From positions 62,001-126,000 of the forward strand of contig JACPVF010000013.1 in the NCBI GenBank assembly GCA_016191845.1: a stretch of 64,000 nucleotides of DNA, written 5' to 3'. This stretch comes from Chloroflexota bacterium. Lineage in GTDB: Bacteria; Chloroflexota; Anaerolineae; Anaerolineales; Villigracilaceae. A program made the position numbers and the translations under genes. Below the pieces are notes generated by a model. That model was not told where the DNA came from and searched no databases. It saw nothing but the letters and a program-made list of their open reading frames with translations. This document shows positions 1 through 9,378 of the stretch, one piece after another; positions within the stretch are counted from its first letter, which is position 1; each line of letters begins with the position of its first letter.

Positions 1-1
1 C

Positions 2-1024
2 GAAAATGGTTCGATCCATCCCTTTGCCAGTTCACCCGATTACCATCCAGACGAGCACGAACTGGCCGTGGCGACCTGGACCTTCGAGCATAACCAGCCC
101 GCAGGGCGCGGCACCGATACGTTGCCCGCCGCCAGCATCCGCTGCCTGCCCTTGCGTACCTCAAATGGGTTGGTGGGCGTGCTGGGAGTCCGTCCCAAAG
201 AGGAAGGCAACTTCCTCACCCCTGAGCAACGCCAGACTCTGACCGCCTTCTCAAACCAGGCCGCATTGGCCATCGAACGCGCCAGTCTGGCCGAACAGGC
301 GCGCCGCGCCGAGTTGTTGCAGGCCGCCGAAAAATTACAGACCGCCTTGCTTAACTCGATCTCCCACGACTTGCGCACGCCGCTGGTCTCGATCACAGGC
401 GCGCTGACCAGCCTCGACGAACAGGCTGAGACCATCGACGATGAGAATCGTCGCAGCCTGGTGGTCACCGCGCGCGAAGAAGCCGAGCGCCTGAACCGCC
501 TGGTGGGCAACCTGCTTTCGATGACGCGCATCGAAAGCGGCGCCATCAAATTGCACAGCGAGCCTGGCGATATCGAGGACGTGATTGGCACGGCGCTCGA
601 ACAACTTGGCAAGCGCCTCGGTCAGCATGACGTGAAGGTGGACATCCCCGCCGATTATCCGCTCGTGTCAATGGACTTTACGCTGATGGTGCAGGTGGTG
701 GTCAACGTGCTGGAGAACGCCATCAAATATTCAGCAGACGACTCGCTGATCGAGGTCTCCGCCCATCTGGCGGATGACAAGTCCCGCCTCCAGATCGCGG
801 ACCGTGGGGTGGGCATCCCGCCCGAAGACCTGCTGCGCGTCTTCGACAAGTTCTACCGCGTCCAGCGCCCTGAGAGTGTCAGCGGCACGGGGCTGGGGCT
901 GTCCATCAGCAAGGGCATCGTCGAAGCACATCATGGGAACATTTACGCCAGCGCCCGCGAAAACGGCGGGACGATCGTGACAGTGGAACTTCCATTAAAC
1001 GGGATCGAGGATCAGGGTCGATGA
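2..1024 (+). CDS. kdpD: Sensor histidine kinase KdpD, C-terminal part (cut by window edge)
   Basis: This is the C-terminal 340 residues of the membrane sensor kinase that controls high-affinity K+ uptake (KdpFABC). The reading frame is open to base 2, so the Usp, KdpD and transmembrane parts lie outside the window. The first ~90 residues form the GAF-like region with the KdpD signature PAGRGTDTLPAA. The kinase core follows: H-box SISHDLRTPL, N-box NVLENAIKY, G1 box DRGVGIPPED, F-box FDKFYR and G2 box GTGLGLSISKG, all intact. Its stop overlaps the start of kdpE (ATGA at 1021-1024), which implies translational coupling. The family call is secure; only the N-terminus is unseen. Confidence 0.93.
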   Translation, partial: ENGSIHPFASSPDYHPDEHELAVATWTFEHNQPAGRGTDTLPAASIRCLPLRTSNGLVGVLGVRPKEEGNFLTPEQRQTLTAFSNQAALAIERASLAEQARRAELLQAAEKLQTALLNSISHDLRTPLVSITGALTSLDEQAETIDDENRRSLVVTAREEAERLNRLVGNLLSMTRIESGAIKLHSEPGDIEDVIGTALEQLGKRLGQHDVKVDIPADYPLVSMDFTLMVQVVVNVLENAIKYSADDSLIEVSAHLADDKSRLQIADRGVGIPPEDLLRVFDKFYRVQRPESVSGTGLGLSISKGIVEAHHGNIYASARENGGTIVTVELPLNGIEDQGR

Positions 1025-1707
1025 GCGAAACGGGACAGCGCATTCTTATCGTGGACGATGAGTCCCCCATCCGCCGCTATCTGCGGGCGGCTCTCAGCGC
1101 GCAGGGCTTTTCCATCTACGAAGCCACCAACGGGGAGGAGGCGCTGAGCGCCGTCATCGCCGACCGCCCCGATATCATCATCCTCGACTTGGGCCTGCCC
1201 GACATCGATGGTATCGAGGTCACGCGCCGACTGCGCGAGTGGTCGCAGACGCCCATCATTATCCTCTCGGTGCGCGAAGCGGAACAGGACAAGATCGCTG
1301 CCCTCGATGCAGGCGCCGACGACTATCTGACCAAGCCCTTCGGCACGGGTGAGCTGATGGCGCGCATGCGTGTGGTCATGCGCAGGCAATCGAATAAACC
1401 CGAAGAACCCATCCTGCAAGTGGACGAGTTGCGCATGGACCTGGCTCGCAGGCTGGTGAGCATTCGCGGAGAAGAGATCTCGCTGACCCCCACGGAATAT
1501 GACATCCTGCGGCTGTTGATGCAGAACGCAGGCAAGGTCATCACGCATCATCATCTGCTCAGACAGGTGTGGGGCAATGCCTACGAAAGCGAGATGCACA
1601 TCCTGCGCGTCAACATCAGCAACCTGCGCCGCAAAATCGAGCTCGACCCGTCCCGCCCGCATTACATCCTGACCGAGCCTGGAGTGGGGTATCGTCTGAG
1701 GGTGTGA
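1021..1707 (+). CDS. kdpE: Response regulator KdpE (OmpR family)
   Basis: A 228-residue two-component response regulator that would be phosphorylated by the KdpD encoded just upstream and activate K+-transport genes. The receiver domain has the acidic pair in IVDDE, the phosphoacceptor Asp at residue 56 (IIILDLGLPD) and the KPF lysine loop. The C-terminal winged-helix domain has the OmpR-type LTPTEYDILRLL and the terminal GVGYRLRV strand. Length matches KdpE. The start overlaps the kdpD stop by four bases. No kdpFABC genes follow, so they are presumably upstream of the window or elsewhere. Confidence 0.93.
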   Translation: MSETGQRILIVDDESPIRRYLRAALSAQGFSIYEATNGEEALSAVIADRPDIIILDLGLPDIDGIEVTRRLREWSQTPIIILSVREAEQDKIAALDAGADDYLTKPFGTGELMARMRVVMRRQSNKPEEPILQVDELRMDLARRLVSIRGEEISLTPTEYDILRLLMQNAGKVITHHHLLRQVWGNAYESEMHILRVNISNLRRKIELDPSRPHYILTEPGVGYRLRV

Positions 1708-1723
1708 AAGCACACGCGTCGAC

Positions 1724-1729
1724 TATAAT
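1724..1729 (+). promoter_or_regulatory. Candidate -10 box upstream of the DUF255 gene
   Basis: A perfect TATAAT lies 38 bases before the ATG at 1768. No convincing -35 hexamer is visible at 16-18 bases. A weak ribosome-binding sequence (AAAGG) precedes the start. Confidence 0.5.
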
Positions 1730-1767
1730 CTGGGGGACGTTTTACCCGATCACACCTAAAGGTATCC

Positions 1768-3840
1768 ATGCCCAATCATCTTGTCGGTTCCACTTCCCCC
1801 TACCTGCTGCAACACGCCCATAACCCCGTGGACTGGTTCCCTTGGGGAGAGGAGGCCCTCGCCAAAGCCAAAGCTGAGGATAAGCCCATCTTCCTCAGCA
1901 TCGGTTACGCGGCCTGTCACTGGTGTCACGTCATGGCGCACGAATCCTTCGAGGACGCCGAGACCGCCGCTTTCATGAACGAGCACTTTGTCAACATCAA
2001 AGTGGATCGCGAGGAGCGGCCCGACCTGGACACGATCTACATGCAGGCCACCACCGCCATGACGGGTTCGGGCGGCTGGCCGATGTCCGTGTTCCTCGCA
2101 CCCGACCTGCAGCCATTTTATGCGGGCACTTATTTCCCGCCTGTTGCGCGCTACAACATGCCCTCCTTCAAAGACGTGCTTAGCGGACTGGCCAACGCCT
2201 GGCAGAACGAACGTGCCGAAGTGACCAAGGTCGGCGGCCAGGTGACGGCGCACCTGCAATCTGCCTTGCAGAGCCGTGCCAGCAATTTCTCGCTCGCACC
2301 GCAGCATCTCGAAGCCATCACTCATGCCATCGTCGAGAATTACGATTGGGGCTATGGAGGCTGGGGGCCCGCACCCAAATTCCCACAACCGATGACCATT
2401 GAGTTTCTATTGCGCCGTTCAAAGCAGGGAGATTCTGCTCCTACAGGGACGAAGGCTGCTTTGCACGCATTGCAAGTCATGGCGCGCGGTGGCATGTATG
2501 ACGTGGTCGGCGGTGGCTTCTCGCGTTATAGCACCGATAATTTCTGGCGACTCCCGCATTTTGAAAAAATGTTATACGATAATGCGCAGCTCGTCCGCGC
2601 TTATCTACATGCCTGGCAGATCACAGGCGAGCCATTCTACCGCCGCATCGTCGAAGAGACCTTGGGCTTTGTGATGCGCGAACTCACCCACCCCGAGGGC
2701 GGCTTCTATTCCTCGCTCGACGCCGACTCCGAAGGCGTGGAGGGCAAGTATTACGTCTGGACTCTCGGCGAGATCGAGTCAACGCTCGGCACGGAAAGTG
2801 AATTCTTTGTCGCCGCATATGGCGTCAGCGCCAAAGGCAACTGGGAAGGCAAGACCGTTCTGCAGCGTGCCCTCGATGACTCCTCCCTCGCCGCCCGCTT
2901 CGGCCTGGACCCTGCGGTTGTTCCCGCCAAACTGGCCGAGTGCCATCGAAGGCTGCTGGCTGTCCGCGAGGGACGTATCCGCCCAGGCACGGACGACAAG
3001 ATCCTGACCGCCTGGAACGGCCTGATACTGGCGGCATTTGCCGAGGCAGCGAGAGTGATGTCCGATAAGACTGAGATTGCATCGGTCGCTACAAAACTGC
3101 TCCCTCACAATGACATATACTATAAAGTGGCTACGCGCAACGCAAATTTCTTACTCAACGCGCTGCGGTCTGACGGGAAACTACATCGTTCGTGGCGTGA
3201 CGGCCAGGTCACACAGGAAGTCTTCCTCGAGGATTACGCCGCGCTGATCCTCGGTCTGCTGGAACTGTATCAGATTGATTTCGACAACTGCTGGTTCAAA
3301 GCCGCGCTGGAACTGGCTGATGAAATGATCGAACGCTTCAGTGATCCCGCAGGTGGATTCTTCGACACACCTGCCGATGGCCAGTCGCTATTGGTGCGGC
3401 CCAAGGATATTCAAGACAATGCCACGCCTTCGGGCAATGCGTTGGCCTGCGAGGCCCTGCTCAAACTGGCGGCTTTCACGGATAAAGGCGAATACCGCGA
3501 CCGTGCGGAGCAATCGTTGTGGTTGGTGAGCGAGTACGCTCTCAAATATCCAACGGGATTCGCGCGCTGGCTCTCCGCTGTGGACTTTGCCCACGGACCC
3601 GTCAAGCAGGTTGCGATCCTGGGCGAAGGCGAAGCGGCCGAGGCATTGATCCAGGCTGTTCGGTCGGCGTATCGGCCGAACGTGATCGTGACTGTATCCT
3701 CTTATCCGCCCGTGGATGGCTCCCCCGCTCTGCTGCATGATCGTCCGCTCGTGGAGGGTCGTCCCGCCGCTTATGTGTGCGAGGGCTTCGTCTGTCGCCA
3801 GCCCGTGACGGATGTCGATGCCCTCTTGAAACAATTGTAA
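1768..3840 (+). CDS. DUF255 / thioredoxin-domain protein (YyaL / SPATA20 family)
   Basis: A 690-residue soluble protein of the widespread YyaL/SPATA20 family. The N-terminal ~165 residues form a thioredoxin-like domain with the family hallmark AACHWCHVM (a CxxC redox pair) and the conserved [12 protein letters not shown]. The remaining ~520 residues are an alpha/alpha-toroid resembling N-acylglucosamine 2-epimerases, with motifs such as [13 protein letters not shown] and [13 protein letters not shown]. Length is typical. The true substrate of the family is unknown; a redox or glycan-related role has been proposed. It appears to be the first gene of a run reaching the haem-binding gene. Confidence 0.9.
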   Translation: MPNHLVGSTSPYLLQHAHNPVDWFPWGEEALAKAKAEDKPIFLSIGYAACHWCHVMAHESFEDAETAAFMNEHFVNIKVDREERPDLDTIYMQATTAMTGSGGWPMSVFLAPDLQPFYAGTYFPPVARYNMPSFKDVLSGLANAWQNERAEVTKVGGQVTAHLQSALQSRASNFSLAPQHLEAITHAIVENYDWGYGGWGPAPKFPQPMTIEFLLRRSKQGDSAPTGTKAALHALQVMARGGMYDVVGGGFSRYSTDNFWRLPHFEKMLYDNAQLVRAYLHAWQITGEPFYRRIVEETLGFVMRELTHPEGGFYSSLDADSEGVEGKYYVWTLGEIESTLGTESEFFVAAYGVSAKGNWEGKTVLQRALDDSSLAARFGLDPAVVPAKLAECHRRLLAVREGRIRPGTDDKILTAWNGLILAAFAEAARVMSDKTEIASVATKLLPHNDIYYKVATRNANFLLNALRSDGKLHRSWRDGQVTQEVFLEDYAALILGLLELYQIDFDNCWFKAALELADEMIERFSDPAGGFFDTPADGQSLLVRPKDIQDNATPSGNALACEALLKLAAFTDKGEYRDRAEQSLWLVSEYALKYPTGFARWLSAVDFAHGPVKQVAILGEGEAAEALIQAVRSAYRPNVIVTVSSYPPVDGSPALLHDRPLVEGRPAAYVCEGFVCRQPVTDVDALLKQL

Positions 3841-3849
3841 AATTACACT

Positions 3850-4488
3850 ATGAATATCTTGACTGAAAACCTCATCAAACTTGGCCTGGCCATTTTGGTT
3901 GGCGGGGTCATCGGCGCGGAGCGCGAGTTCCAGGATAAGGCGGCAGGGTTCCGCACGATCATCTTGATCACGGTCGGCGCAGCGTTATTTACGATCTTCT
4001 CGATCAGTCTCGACCCTGGCAACAGTCGCACACGCATTGCCGCAAACATCGTCACGGGTATCGGCTTTCTCGGTGCGGGGACCATCATCCGCGAGGGCGG
4101 ACGCATCGCGGGTCTGACCACCGCCGCCACCATCTGGCTTTCATCTGCACTGGGCATGGGCATCGGCGCAGGCGAGATCCAGTTCGTGTTGATCGCCACT
4201 GCTGCCGTGCTGGTGGTGTTGCTGGTCTTCCCGTATCTCGAAGGGATCATCGACCACATCCGTGAAGCGCGTACCTATCGTGTGGTGATCCGTTCCACAA
4301 ATGCAGAAAAGGCCGTCGAGGCCGACAACCTCATGCGGTCCACCAGGCTGCACATCCTCGAATATCACCTGACCAAGACCGACAACACGCTTGTCAGCAC
4401 CTGGCGCACCATCGGCTCGCCAAAGAAACACGAGAAATTCGTCCAGGCCATGATGTCCGACCCCGATGTGCATGAGTTGGACTATTAA
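3850..4488 (+). CDS. MgtC/SapB family membrane protein
   Basis: A 212-residue protein with about four N-terminal transmembrane helices and a cytoplasmic C-terminal domain resembling an ACT domain. The N-terminus has the family sequence LVGGVIGAEREFQDKAAGFRT, of which GAERE and the Arg are the signature, followed by GIGFLGAGTII. MgtC proteins modulate Mg2+-related physiology and F-ATPase activity in pathogens; the role in a free-living bacterium is unclear. A TAAAAT box at 3838-3843 sits six bases before the ATG with no ribosome-binding site, so a leaderless transcript is possible. Confidence 0.9.
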   Translation: MNILTENLIKLGLAILVGGVIGAEREFQDKAAGFRTIILITVGAALFTIFSISLDPGNSRTRIAANIVTGIGFLGAGTIIREGGRIAGLTTAATIWLSSALGMGIGAGEIQFVLIATAAVLVVLLVFPYLEGIIDHIREARTYRVVIRSTNAEKAVEADNLMRSTRLHILEYHLTKTDNTLVSTWRTIGSPKKHEKFVQAMMSDPDVHELDY

Positions 4489-4513
4489 CGTGCAACCGTA
4501 AACGCTCAACCTC

Positions 4514-5929
4514 ATGCCCTTCTCCAACTCGCCCCGCCCTGAGACGCTGAAATCCCTTTCCTCGATTCAACTCAAGCCGTTCTGGCTGGACGATCCCGCC
4601 CGCCCCGAACCCGCGCCCTTGTTGACCGAGTCCACCTCCGCGGACTTGCTGGTCATCGGTGGCGGGTTTACGGGCTTATGGACGGCCCTGCTCGCCAAGG
4701 AGGCCGATCCGTCCCGCGATGTGGTACTGCTCGAAGGCGGCGAGGTCGGCTCGGGCGCCAGCGGGCGCAACGGCGGATTCATGTCCGCCTCGCTGACTCA
4801 CGGCTTCGAAAACGGACTGGACCGCTGGCCGCGCGAACTCCAAACGCTGACACGCCTGGGTCGCGAAAACCTGGATGAGATCGAGGCGACGCTTCGGCGA
4901 TACAACATCGAATGTGACTATCTGCGTTCGGGCGAATTCCATCTGGCCACCGAGCCCTACCAGGTGGAGGACCTGCGCGCCACGGCCGCAACCGCCGCGC
5001 CGTACGATGGGGAATTTCAATGGCTGGACGCGGAACAGATCCGCGCGGAGGTACATTCGCCCACCTATCTCGGCGCACTGTTCGAGCCGCACGTGGCAAT
5101 GGTCAACCCCGCGCAACTGGCCTGGGGACTGCGGCGCGCCTGCCTCGGGTTGGGAGTCCGCTTCTTCGAACGGACGCAGGTACGGGCGCTGGAACAGGCG
5201 GGGGATTCCATCCTCGCACGCAGCGCCTTCGGCCAGGTCCGCGCCCGTCGAGTCGCATTGGCCACCAACGCCTTTCCGCCCCTGCTCCACCGCCTGCGGC
5301 ATTTTGTCGTCCCCGTGTACGATTACGTCCTGATGACCGAGCCGCTCACCCCCGCCCAACGCGAATCCATCGGCTGGCGCGGACGGCAGGGCCTGGGCGA
5401 CAGCGGCAACCAGTTCCACTACTATCGCACCACCGCCGACGGGCGCATTCTGTGGGGCGGCTACGATGCGGTCTACCACTGGAACAACGGCTTCGGCCCG
5501 CACCTCGAAGCGGATTTCGACTCGTTCGGGCGGCTGGCCGAGCATTTCTTCGAGACCTTTCCACAGCTGACAGGGCTGCGCTTCACGCATGCCTGGGGCG
5601 GCGCCATCGACACCTGCTCACGCTTCAGCGCCTTTTGGGGCACGGCCCATGGCGGGCGCACCGCCTACGCCCTCGGCTACACGGGATTGGGCGTGGGTGC
5701 TTCGCGTTTCGGCGCACAGGGGATGCTCGATCTGTTGGACGGGAAGCAGACCGAACGCACCGCCCTGACGATGGTCCGCACTCACCCAACCCCGTTTCCG
5801 CCCGAACCGTTCCGCTCCGCCGCAATCGGGGTCACGCGCTGGTCGCTGGCCCAGGCCGACCTGCATAACGGCCGCCGCAACTTGTGGCTGCGCCTGCTCG
5901 ATTTGCTTGGTCTGGGCTTCGACTCGTAA
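4514..5929 (+). CDS. FAD-dependent amine oxidase (DAO / PuuB-like family)
   Basis: A 471-residue flavoprotein of the glycine/D-amino-acid oxidase family. The dinucleotide-binding motif VIGGGFTGLWTAL lies at about residues 47-60, followed by the family pattern GASGRNGGF where FAD is held. The C-terminal part has YTGLGVGASRFGAQG, which closes on the FAD. The nearest well-known relatives are gamma-glutamylputrescine oxidases and N-methyl amino-acid oxidases; the substrate cannot be set from sequence. A second member is at 19151-20431. The start has no clear ribosome-binding site; the ATG chosen gives a normal family N-terminus. Confidence 0.85.
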   Translation: MPFSNSPRPETLKSLSSIQLKPFWLDDPARPEPAPLLTESTSADLLVIGGGFTGLWTALLAKEADPSRDVVLLEGGEVGSGASGRNGGFMSASLTHGFENGLDRWPRELQTLTRLGRENLDEIEATLRRYNIECDYLRSGEFHLATEPYQVEDLRATAATAAPYDGEFQWLDAEQIRAEVHSPTYLGALFEPHVAMVNPAQLAWGLRRACLGLGVRFFERTQVRALEQAGDSILARSAFGQVRARRVALATNAFPPLLHRLRHFVVPVYDYVLMTEPLTPAQRESIGWRGRQGLGDSGNQFHYYRTTADGRILWGGYDAVYHWNNGFGPHLEADFDSFGRLAEHFFETFPQLTGLRFTHAWGGAIDTCSRFSAFWGTAHGGRTAYALGYTGLGVGASRFGAQGMLDLLDGKQTERTALTMVRTHPTPFPPEPFRSAAIGVTRWSLAQADLHNGRRNLWLRLLDLLGLGFDS

Positions 5930-6032
5930 AACGGGACTCAACGCGGGTTCAGACTCCTTGTCATCCGACTGTCATAAATATGTGATGAAATTGGGGGCAG
6001 TAGTACAATCAACGCGCGCACAAGGAGCACCC

Positions 6033-6458
6033 ATGAAAAAGATCATCCTCTATCTGGCGATTGCCGCCGTCGTCGTCTTCGGCCTCATCCAACTGGTCCC
6101 CTTCGGGCACGACCACACCAACCCGCCGACCGTCTCAGAGCCCAAGTGGGCCAGTCCCGAGGCGCGTGCGCTCGTAAAGGAACACTGCTTCCAATGTCAT
6201 AGCAATGAGACCGCCTGGCCGTGGTACTCGAACATCGCCCCCGCCTCCTGGCTGATCGCCATGGATGTGAAGGAAGGCCGTCAGCAGTTCAACTTCTCCG
6301 ACTGGCAGGCCAACCCCGGCGAGGTAGACGAGATGGTCCAGGAGATCCAAAGCGGCGGCATGCCCCCGCTCCAGTATTGGATCTTCCACCCGAATTCGAA
6401 GATGAACGACCAGCAGAAACAGCAGTTGATCCAGGCCCTCGAACAATCCATCCAATAG
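6033..6458 (+). CDS. Haem-binding domain protein (cytochrome c-like, CxxCH)
   Basis: A 141-residue exported protein. An N-terminal hydrophobic helix (residues ~4-22) serves as signal or membrane anchor. The mature part contains one c-type haem site, CFQCH, within the pattern ALVKEHCFQCHSNETAWPWYS that is typical of the small haem_bd family. It should act at the outer face of the membrane. The start at 6033 is preferred over upstream in-frame starts because AAGGAG lies just before it and the signal helix begins immediately. A TACAAT box upstream (about 6003) could be its promoter. Partners are not evident. Confidence 0.85.
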   Translation: MKKIILYLAIAAVVVFGLIQLVPFGHDHTNPPTVSEPKWASPEARALVKEHCFQCHSNETAWPWYSNIAPASWLIAMDVKEGRQQFNFSDWQANPGEVDEMVQEIQSGGMPPLQYWIFHPNSKMNDQQKQQLIQALEQSIQ

Positions 6459-6463
6459 AAGAC

Positions 6464-6489
6464 AAAGTCCCCGCTTCGGCGGGGACTTT
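6464..6489. terminator. Bidirectional terminator with UUCG tetraloop
   Basis: The arms 6464-6474 and 6479-6489 pair over 11 bp and are closed by a C(UUCG)G tetraloop. An A-run on one side and a T-run on the other suit termination from both strands. It separates the haem-binding gene (+) from the phosphatase gene (-). Confidence 0.85.
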
Positions 6490-6492
6490 TGT

Positions 6493-7257
6493 TTAACCTT
6501 TCAACAGTTCCAGGACCTTCGGCTTGAGCGCCGCGTTACAGGCCATCGCCTCCCCAAAGGTATGACCCTCCTCCCCTGCCCACGATCCGAAGAATCCGCC
6601 CGCCTCGCGGAAGATGACGGGGAATGGGCCGCAATCCCAAACGTTCATGATCGGGTCGAGCGCCACCTCGGCGCGGCCCGTGGCCACGGCCAGGTAGGCG
6701 TAGCAATCGCTCCAGCCGCGCATCATGTACGCCGCCGACATCACCCGACTCCACAGGGCGGGATCACGCTTCTCGAAATTGTGCGAGGTTGTGAAGCACA
6801 CACAGGCGCGGTCGAACGAGTCGACCTCCGAGACATGCGCGCGGCGGCCGTTCCACCAGGCGCCGAGACCGTCCGCAGCGCACAGCATCTCGTCCAGCGC
6901 AGGGAAATAGGACGCCCCCACGCGGACCACGCCGTCGATCTCCAGCCCGATCAACACGCCGTACAATGGCACGCCACGCATGAAGGACTTGGTCCCGTCG
7001 ATGGGATCAATGATCCAGCGGAAGGTTTCGCCCGCACCCGCCGACTCGCCGAACTCCTCGCCGACGATGGCATGACCGGGGTAAGTCCGCTCGATCTCGC
7101 CGCGGATGAATTGTTCGGCGGCACGGTCCGCTGCAGTGACGGGCGTATCGTCTGCCTTGAAATCGGGACGAATGCCCGTGTTGTAATAGCCCAGTGTAAT
7201 GCGCCCCGCGCGGTAGGCCAGGGAGGTCGTGAAGTCGAGGTAGGGTTGGAGGTTCAT
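6493..7257 (-). CDS. Inositol monophosphatase family phosphatase (histidinol-phosphatase-like)
   Basis: A 254-residue Mg2+-dependent phosphatase. Conserved metal and catalytic residues are present: GEEFGE near residue 68, WIIDPIDGTKSF near 82, and the C-terminal WDCGPFPVIFREAGG. Within this family the sequence resembles histidinol-phosphate phosphatases of the HisN type (note FMRGVPLYGVLIGLE), but inositol-1-phosphatase activity cannot be excluded. The start codon overlaps the stop of the Mrr gene by four bases, so the two are cotranscribed and coupled. Confidence 0.85.
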   Translation of the reverse strand: MNLQPYLDFTTSLAYRAGRITLGYYNTGIRPDFKADDTPVTAADRAAEQFIRGEIERTYPGHAIVGEEFGESAGAGETFRWIIDPIDGTKSFMRGVPLYGVLIGLEIDGVVRVGASYFPALDEMLCAADGLGAWWNGRRAHVSEVDSFDRACVCFTTSHNFEKRDPALWSRVMSAAYMMRGWSDCYAYLAVATGRAEVALDPIMNVWDCGPFPVIFREAGGFFGSWAGEEGHTFGEAMACNAALKPKVLELLKG

Positions 7258-8111
7258 TTAAATTCCTCAAAAAAGGATACATCAACATCATAGGCTTTCT
7301 TTGGCTTCAAGCCGAGTTCAAGCTCCTCAAACATGTCCAAAAGCTTTTCGCCATCCACCAATTCTATTGGGGGAACGCCATCGCGAACCGCTTCTTTACG
7401 CGCGTCAGCAGTAAACGTTCCTGTGGTTAATATGATCCCCTTATCTGCGCGGCCCATCATGGCTCCACGAAAATCACGCACCTGAGACGGAGTAACCGAA
7501 CCCAAATATCGTTTGCACTGGAATAAAACCTTGAAACTCACAAAAGCATTCACTTGCAATATGCCTATACCGTCGAGACCGCCATCGCCGCTTTTGCCAG
7601 TGATTTGCACTTTTTCAAAGCCAGACTCGCGCAACAGTCTTTGGCACAGGCGCTCAAATCCGTCGGCAGGAAGCGAAGTAAAAATGCTCATTAGCGCCAA
7701 ACGATGATCGACACTTTCAGGCAATGAAGTATCGTCTTCTATAGCCTTTTCGGTTTTCGACTTTTTTCTATCTGTCGAAAACTGCTTATGAACTTGATTA
7801 AACAAATTAAGCGCTTCATCTGGTGTTAACTTCGTGGTCCTTCCTTTCTCAGTCAAATTCCAAACACCACGCGTGGATGAGTCAATCAATCCCGCGCGCA
7901 CCAAATAAAATCTTGCCCAATTCACCTTATTGCTGAATCTAGATTGGCCGCTCGGTATTTGTTCATTCCGCTCTTCTTCACCCAATCCTAATTGTTCAGC
8001 AATCATATCCTCGACTTCTTCTGGGCGACCAGAACCGCCAAGTCCGATTAAAGCATCAAGGACGGGTTGGAAATAGCGAACAAATTGCGGACCTTTTTGC
8101 AAGTTAGACAT
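7254..8111 (-). CDS. mrr: Mrr-type restriction endonuclease
   Basis: A 285-residue two-domain protein. Residues ~1-115 resemble the Mrr N-terminal winged-helix domain, including the pattern RFSNKVNWARFYLVRAGLI. Residues ~140-270 form the Mrr catalytic fold of the PD-(D/E)xK superfamily: FERLCQRLLRESGF, GGLDGIG for the metal-binding Asp, then FQCKRY as the QxK element. Mrr enzymes cut modified DNA. The DNA is visibly less GC-rich than its neighbours, which suggests acquisition by transfer. No cognate methylase is adjacent, as expected for a type IV system. Confidence 0.9.
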   Translation of the reverse strand: MSNLQKGPQFVRYFQPVLDALIGLGGSGRPEEVEDMIAEQLGLGEEERNEQIPSGQSRFSNKVNWARFYLVRAGLIDSSTRGVWNLTEKGRTTKLTPDEALNLFNQVHKQFSTDRKKSKTEKAIEDDTSLPESVDHRLALMSIFTSLPADGFERLCQRLLRESGFEKVQITGKSGDGGLDGIGILQVNAFVSFKVLFQCKRYLGSVTPSQVRDFRGAMMGRADKGIILTTGTFTADARKEAVRDGVPPIELVDGEKLLDMFEELELGLKPKKAYDVDVSFFEEFK

Positions 8112-8120
8112 TGAATCCTC

Positions 8121-9368
8121 CTATTTGGCAAGAAATTCCAACAATTTCTTCTCTTCTGCTTCATCTTTCACTTCCCCATCCAGCCAGGCGGCGCGCAGGC
8201 GGGAAAGGATTTCCTTGTACCTTGGTCCGGGCGGCAGGCTCAGGGATTTCAGGGTCTCGCCGTCGGTATGCGGCTTAACGTTCCGCCACGTGGCGAGAAA
8301 GGTCGTCAATGCGGGTTCGCGCGTGACCAGCGACACCACAAAGACCGAGAGAGGCGGGAATTTTTCGAGTGCAAAAGTCCAGACGCTGGGTCGGGAATTG
8401 GTCAGGGCTGGCAGTTGCGCTTTCAAACGCGATGCCCCCACCAAGGTCTCACTCAACTCAGAGGTGAAATCCAGTCGGCGGCAGAGAACCGTGAGATCCT
8501 CGGCAGGAACGTCCAGCAGCCAGACCAGATAGCCAAGCGTCACACGCTCACAGGGGAGGTTCAAGTCAGCGCTGGGAAGTTGGCCAAGCAGGTTGGCGCG
8601 GGTCGAGTCGAAGCGCGGCAAGGCGGGATGGATGGCGTGCAGCACACCCAGGCTCTCCGTACAGAGGAGCATCGCGGCGGCATTCTCCTCGGCCAGGATC
8701 AAGTCCAGTTCGTGGCGCAAGCGTTCACCGCTCAGGCTGGATAGCACACCCAGGGATTCGGCGTCGATCCATTTCAGTGTGGCAGGCTCGATCTGGAACC
8801 TATAACGGCCTTCGTAGCGGATGGCGCGCAGGATGCGCGTGGGGTCGTCCACGAAGGAGCGCGGATGCAGGGCACGGATCAGACCCCGCTGTAAGTCAAC
8901 TTGTCCATCCAGCGGGTCGAGCAATTCGCCAAAGTGAGGCCCGTCCACGCGAACGGCCATGGCATTGATGGTGAAGTCGCGGCGGCGCAGGTCGTCCGCA
9001 ATGGTGGAGGGGGTCACGCTCGGCAGCGCGCCAGGAAATTCATAAGCCTCCGAACGAGCAGTGATCAGGTCGAGGGTCTCGTCCGAGTCAGGCAGATGCC
9101 AGATGGCGGTATGGAACGGAGCATGCGGGGTGAGTTTGCCACCATATTGCTGGAGGAGCGCCCTGCCGAGTCGAATAGCGTCACCTTCCACGATGACATC
9201 CAGGTCATTGACGGGCTGATGCAGCAACAGATCCCGCACAAAGCCGCCCACCAAATAGCAGGGGAATCCCAAGGCGGCGCTTTGGTCGGCGACGCGCGAA
9301 AGCAGGGTCCGCTTTTCGGGCGGAAGCAGGCTGGGGTCCAGCATCAGGCGGGCGAGATCGGTCGGCAT
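8121..9368 (-). CDS. CCA-adding enzyme / poly(A) polymerase family nucleotidyltransferase
   Basis: A 415-residue class II nucleotidyltransferase. The head domain has YLVGGFVRDLLL followed by NDLDVIVEGDA, which carries the catalytic acidic pair, then RRRDFTINAMAVR and DDPTRILRAIRYEGRY. These are the hallmark motifs of tRNA nucleotidyltransferases and bacterial poly(A) polymerases. The C-terminal third is less conserved. CCA addition to tRNA is the likeliest role, but some relatives add only A or only CC. It lies between the Mrr and transporter genes on the same strand. Confidence 0.85.
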   Translation of the reverse strand: MPTDLARLMLDPSLLPPEKRTLLSRVADQSAALGFPCYLVGGFVRDLLLHQPVNDLDVIVEGDAIRLGRALLQQYGGKLTPHAPFHTAIWHLPDSDETLDLITARSEAYEFPGALPSVTPSTIADDLRRRDFTINAMAVRVDGPHFGELLDPLDGQVDLQRGLIRALHPRSFVDDPTRILRAIRYEGRYRFQIEPATLKWIDAESLGVLSSLSGERLRHELDLILAEENAAAMLLCTESLGVLHAIHPALPRFDSTRANLLGQLPSADLNLPCERVTLGYLVWLLDVPAEDLTVLCRRLDFTSELSETLVGASRLKAQLPALTNSRPSVWTFALEKFPPLSVFVVSLVTREPALTTFLATWRNVKPHTDGETLKSLSLPPGPRYKEILSRLRAAWLDGEVKDEAEEKKLLEFLAK

Positions 9369-9378
9369 GGAAATAGTT

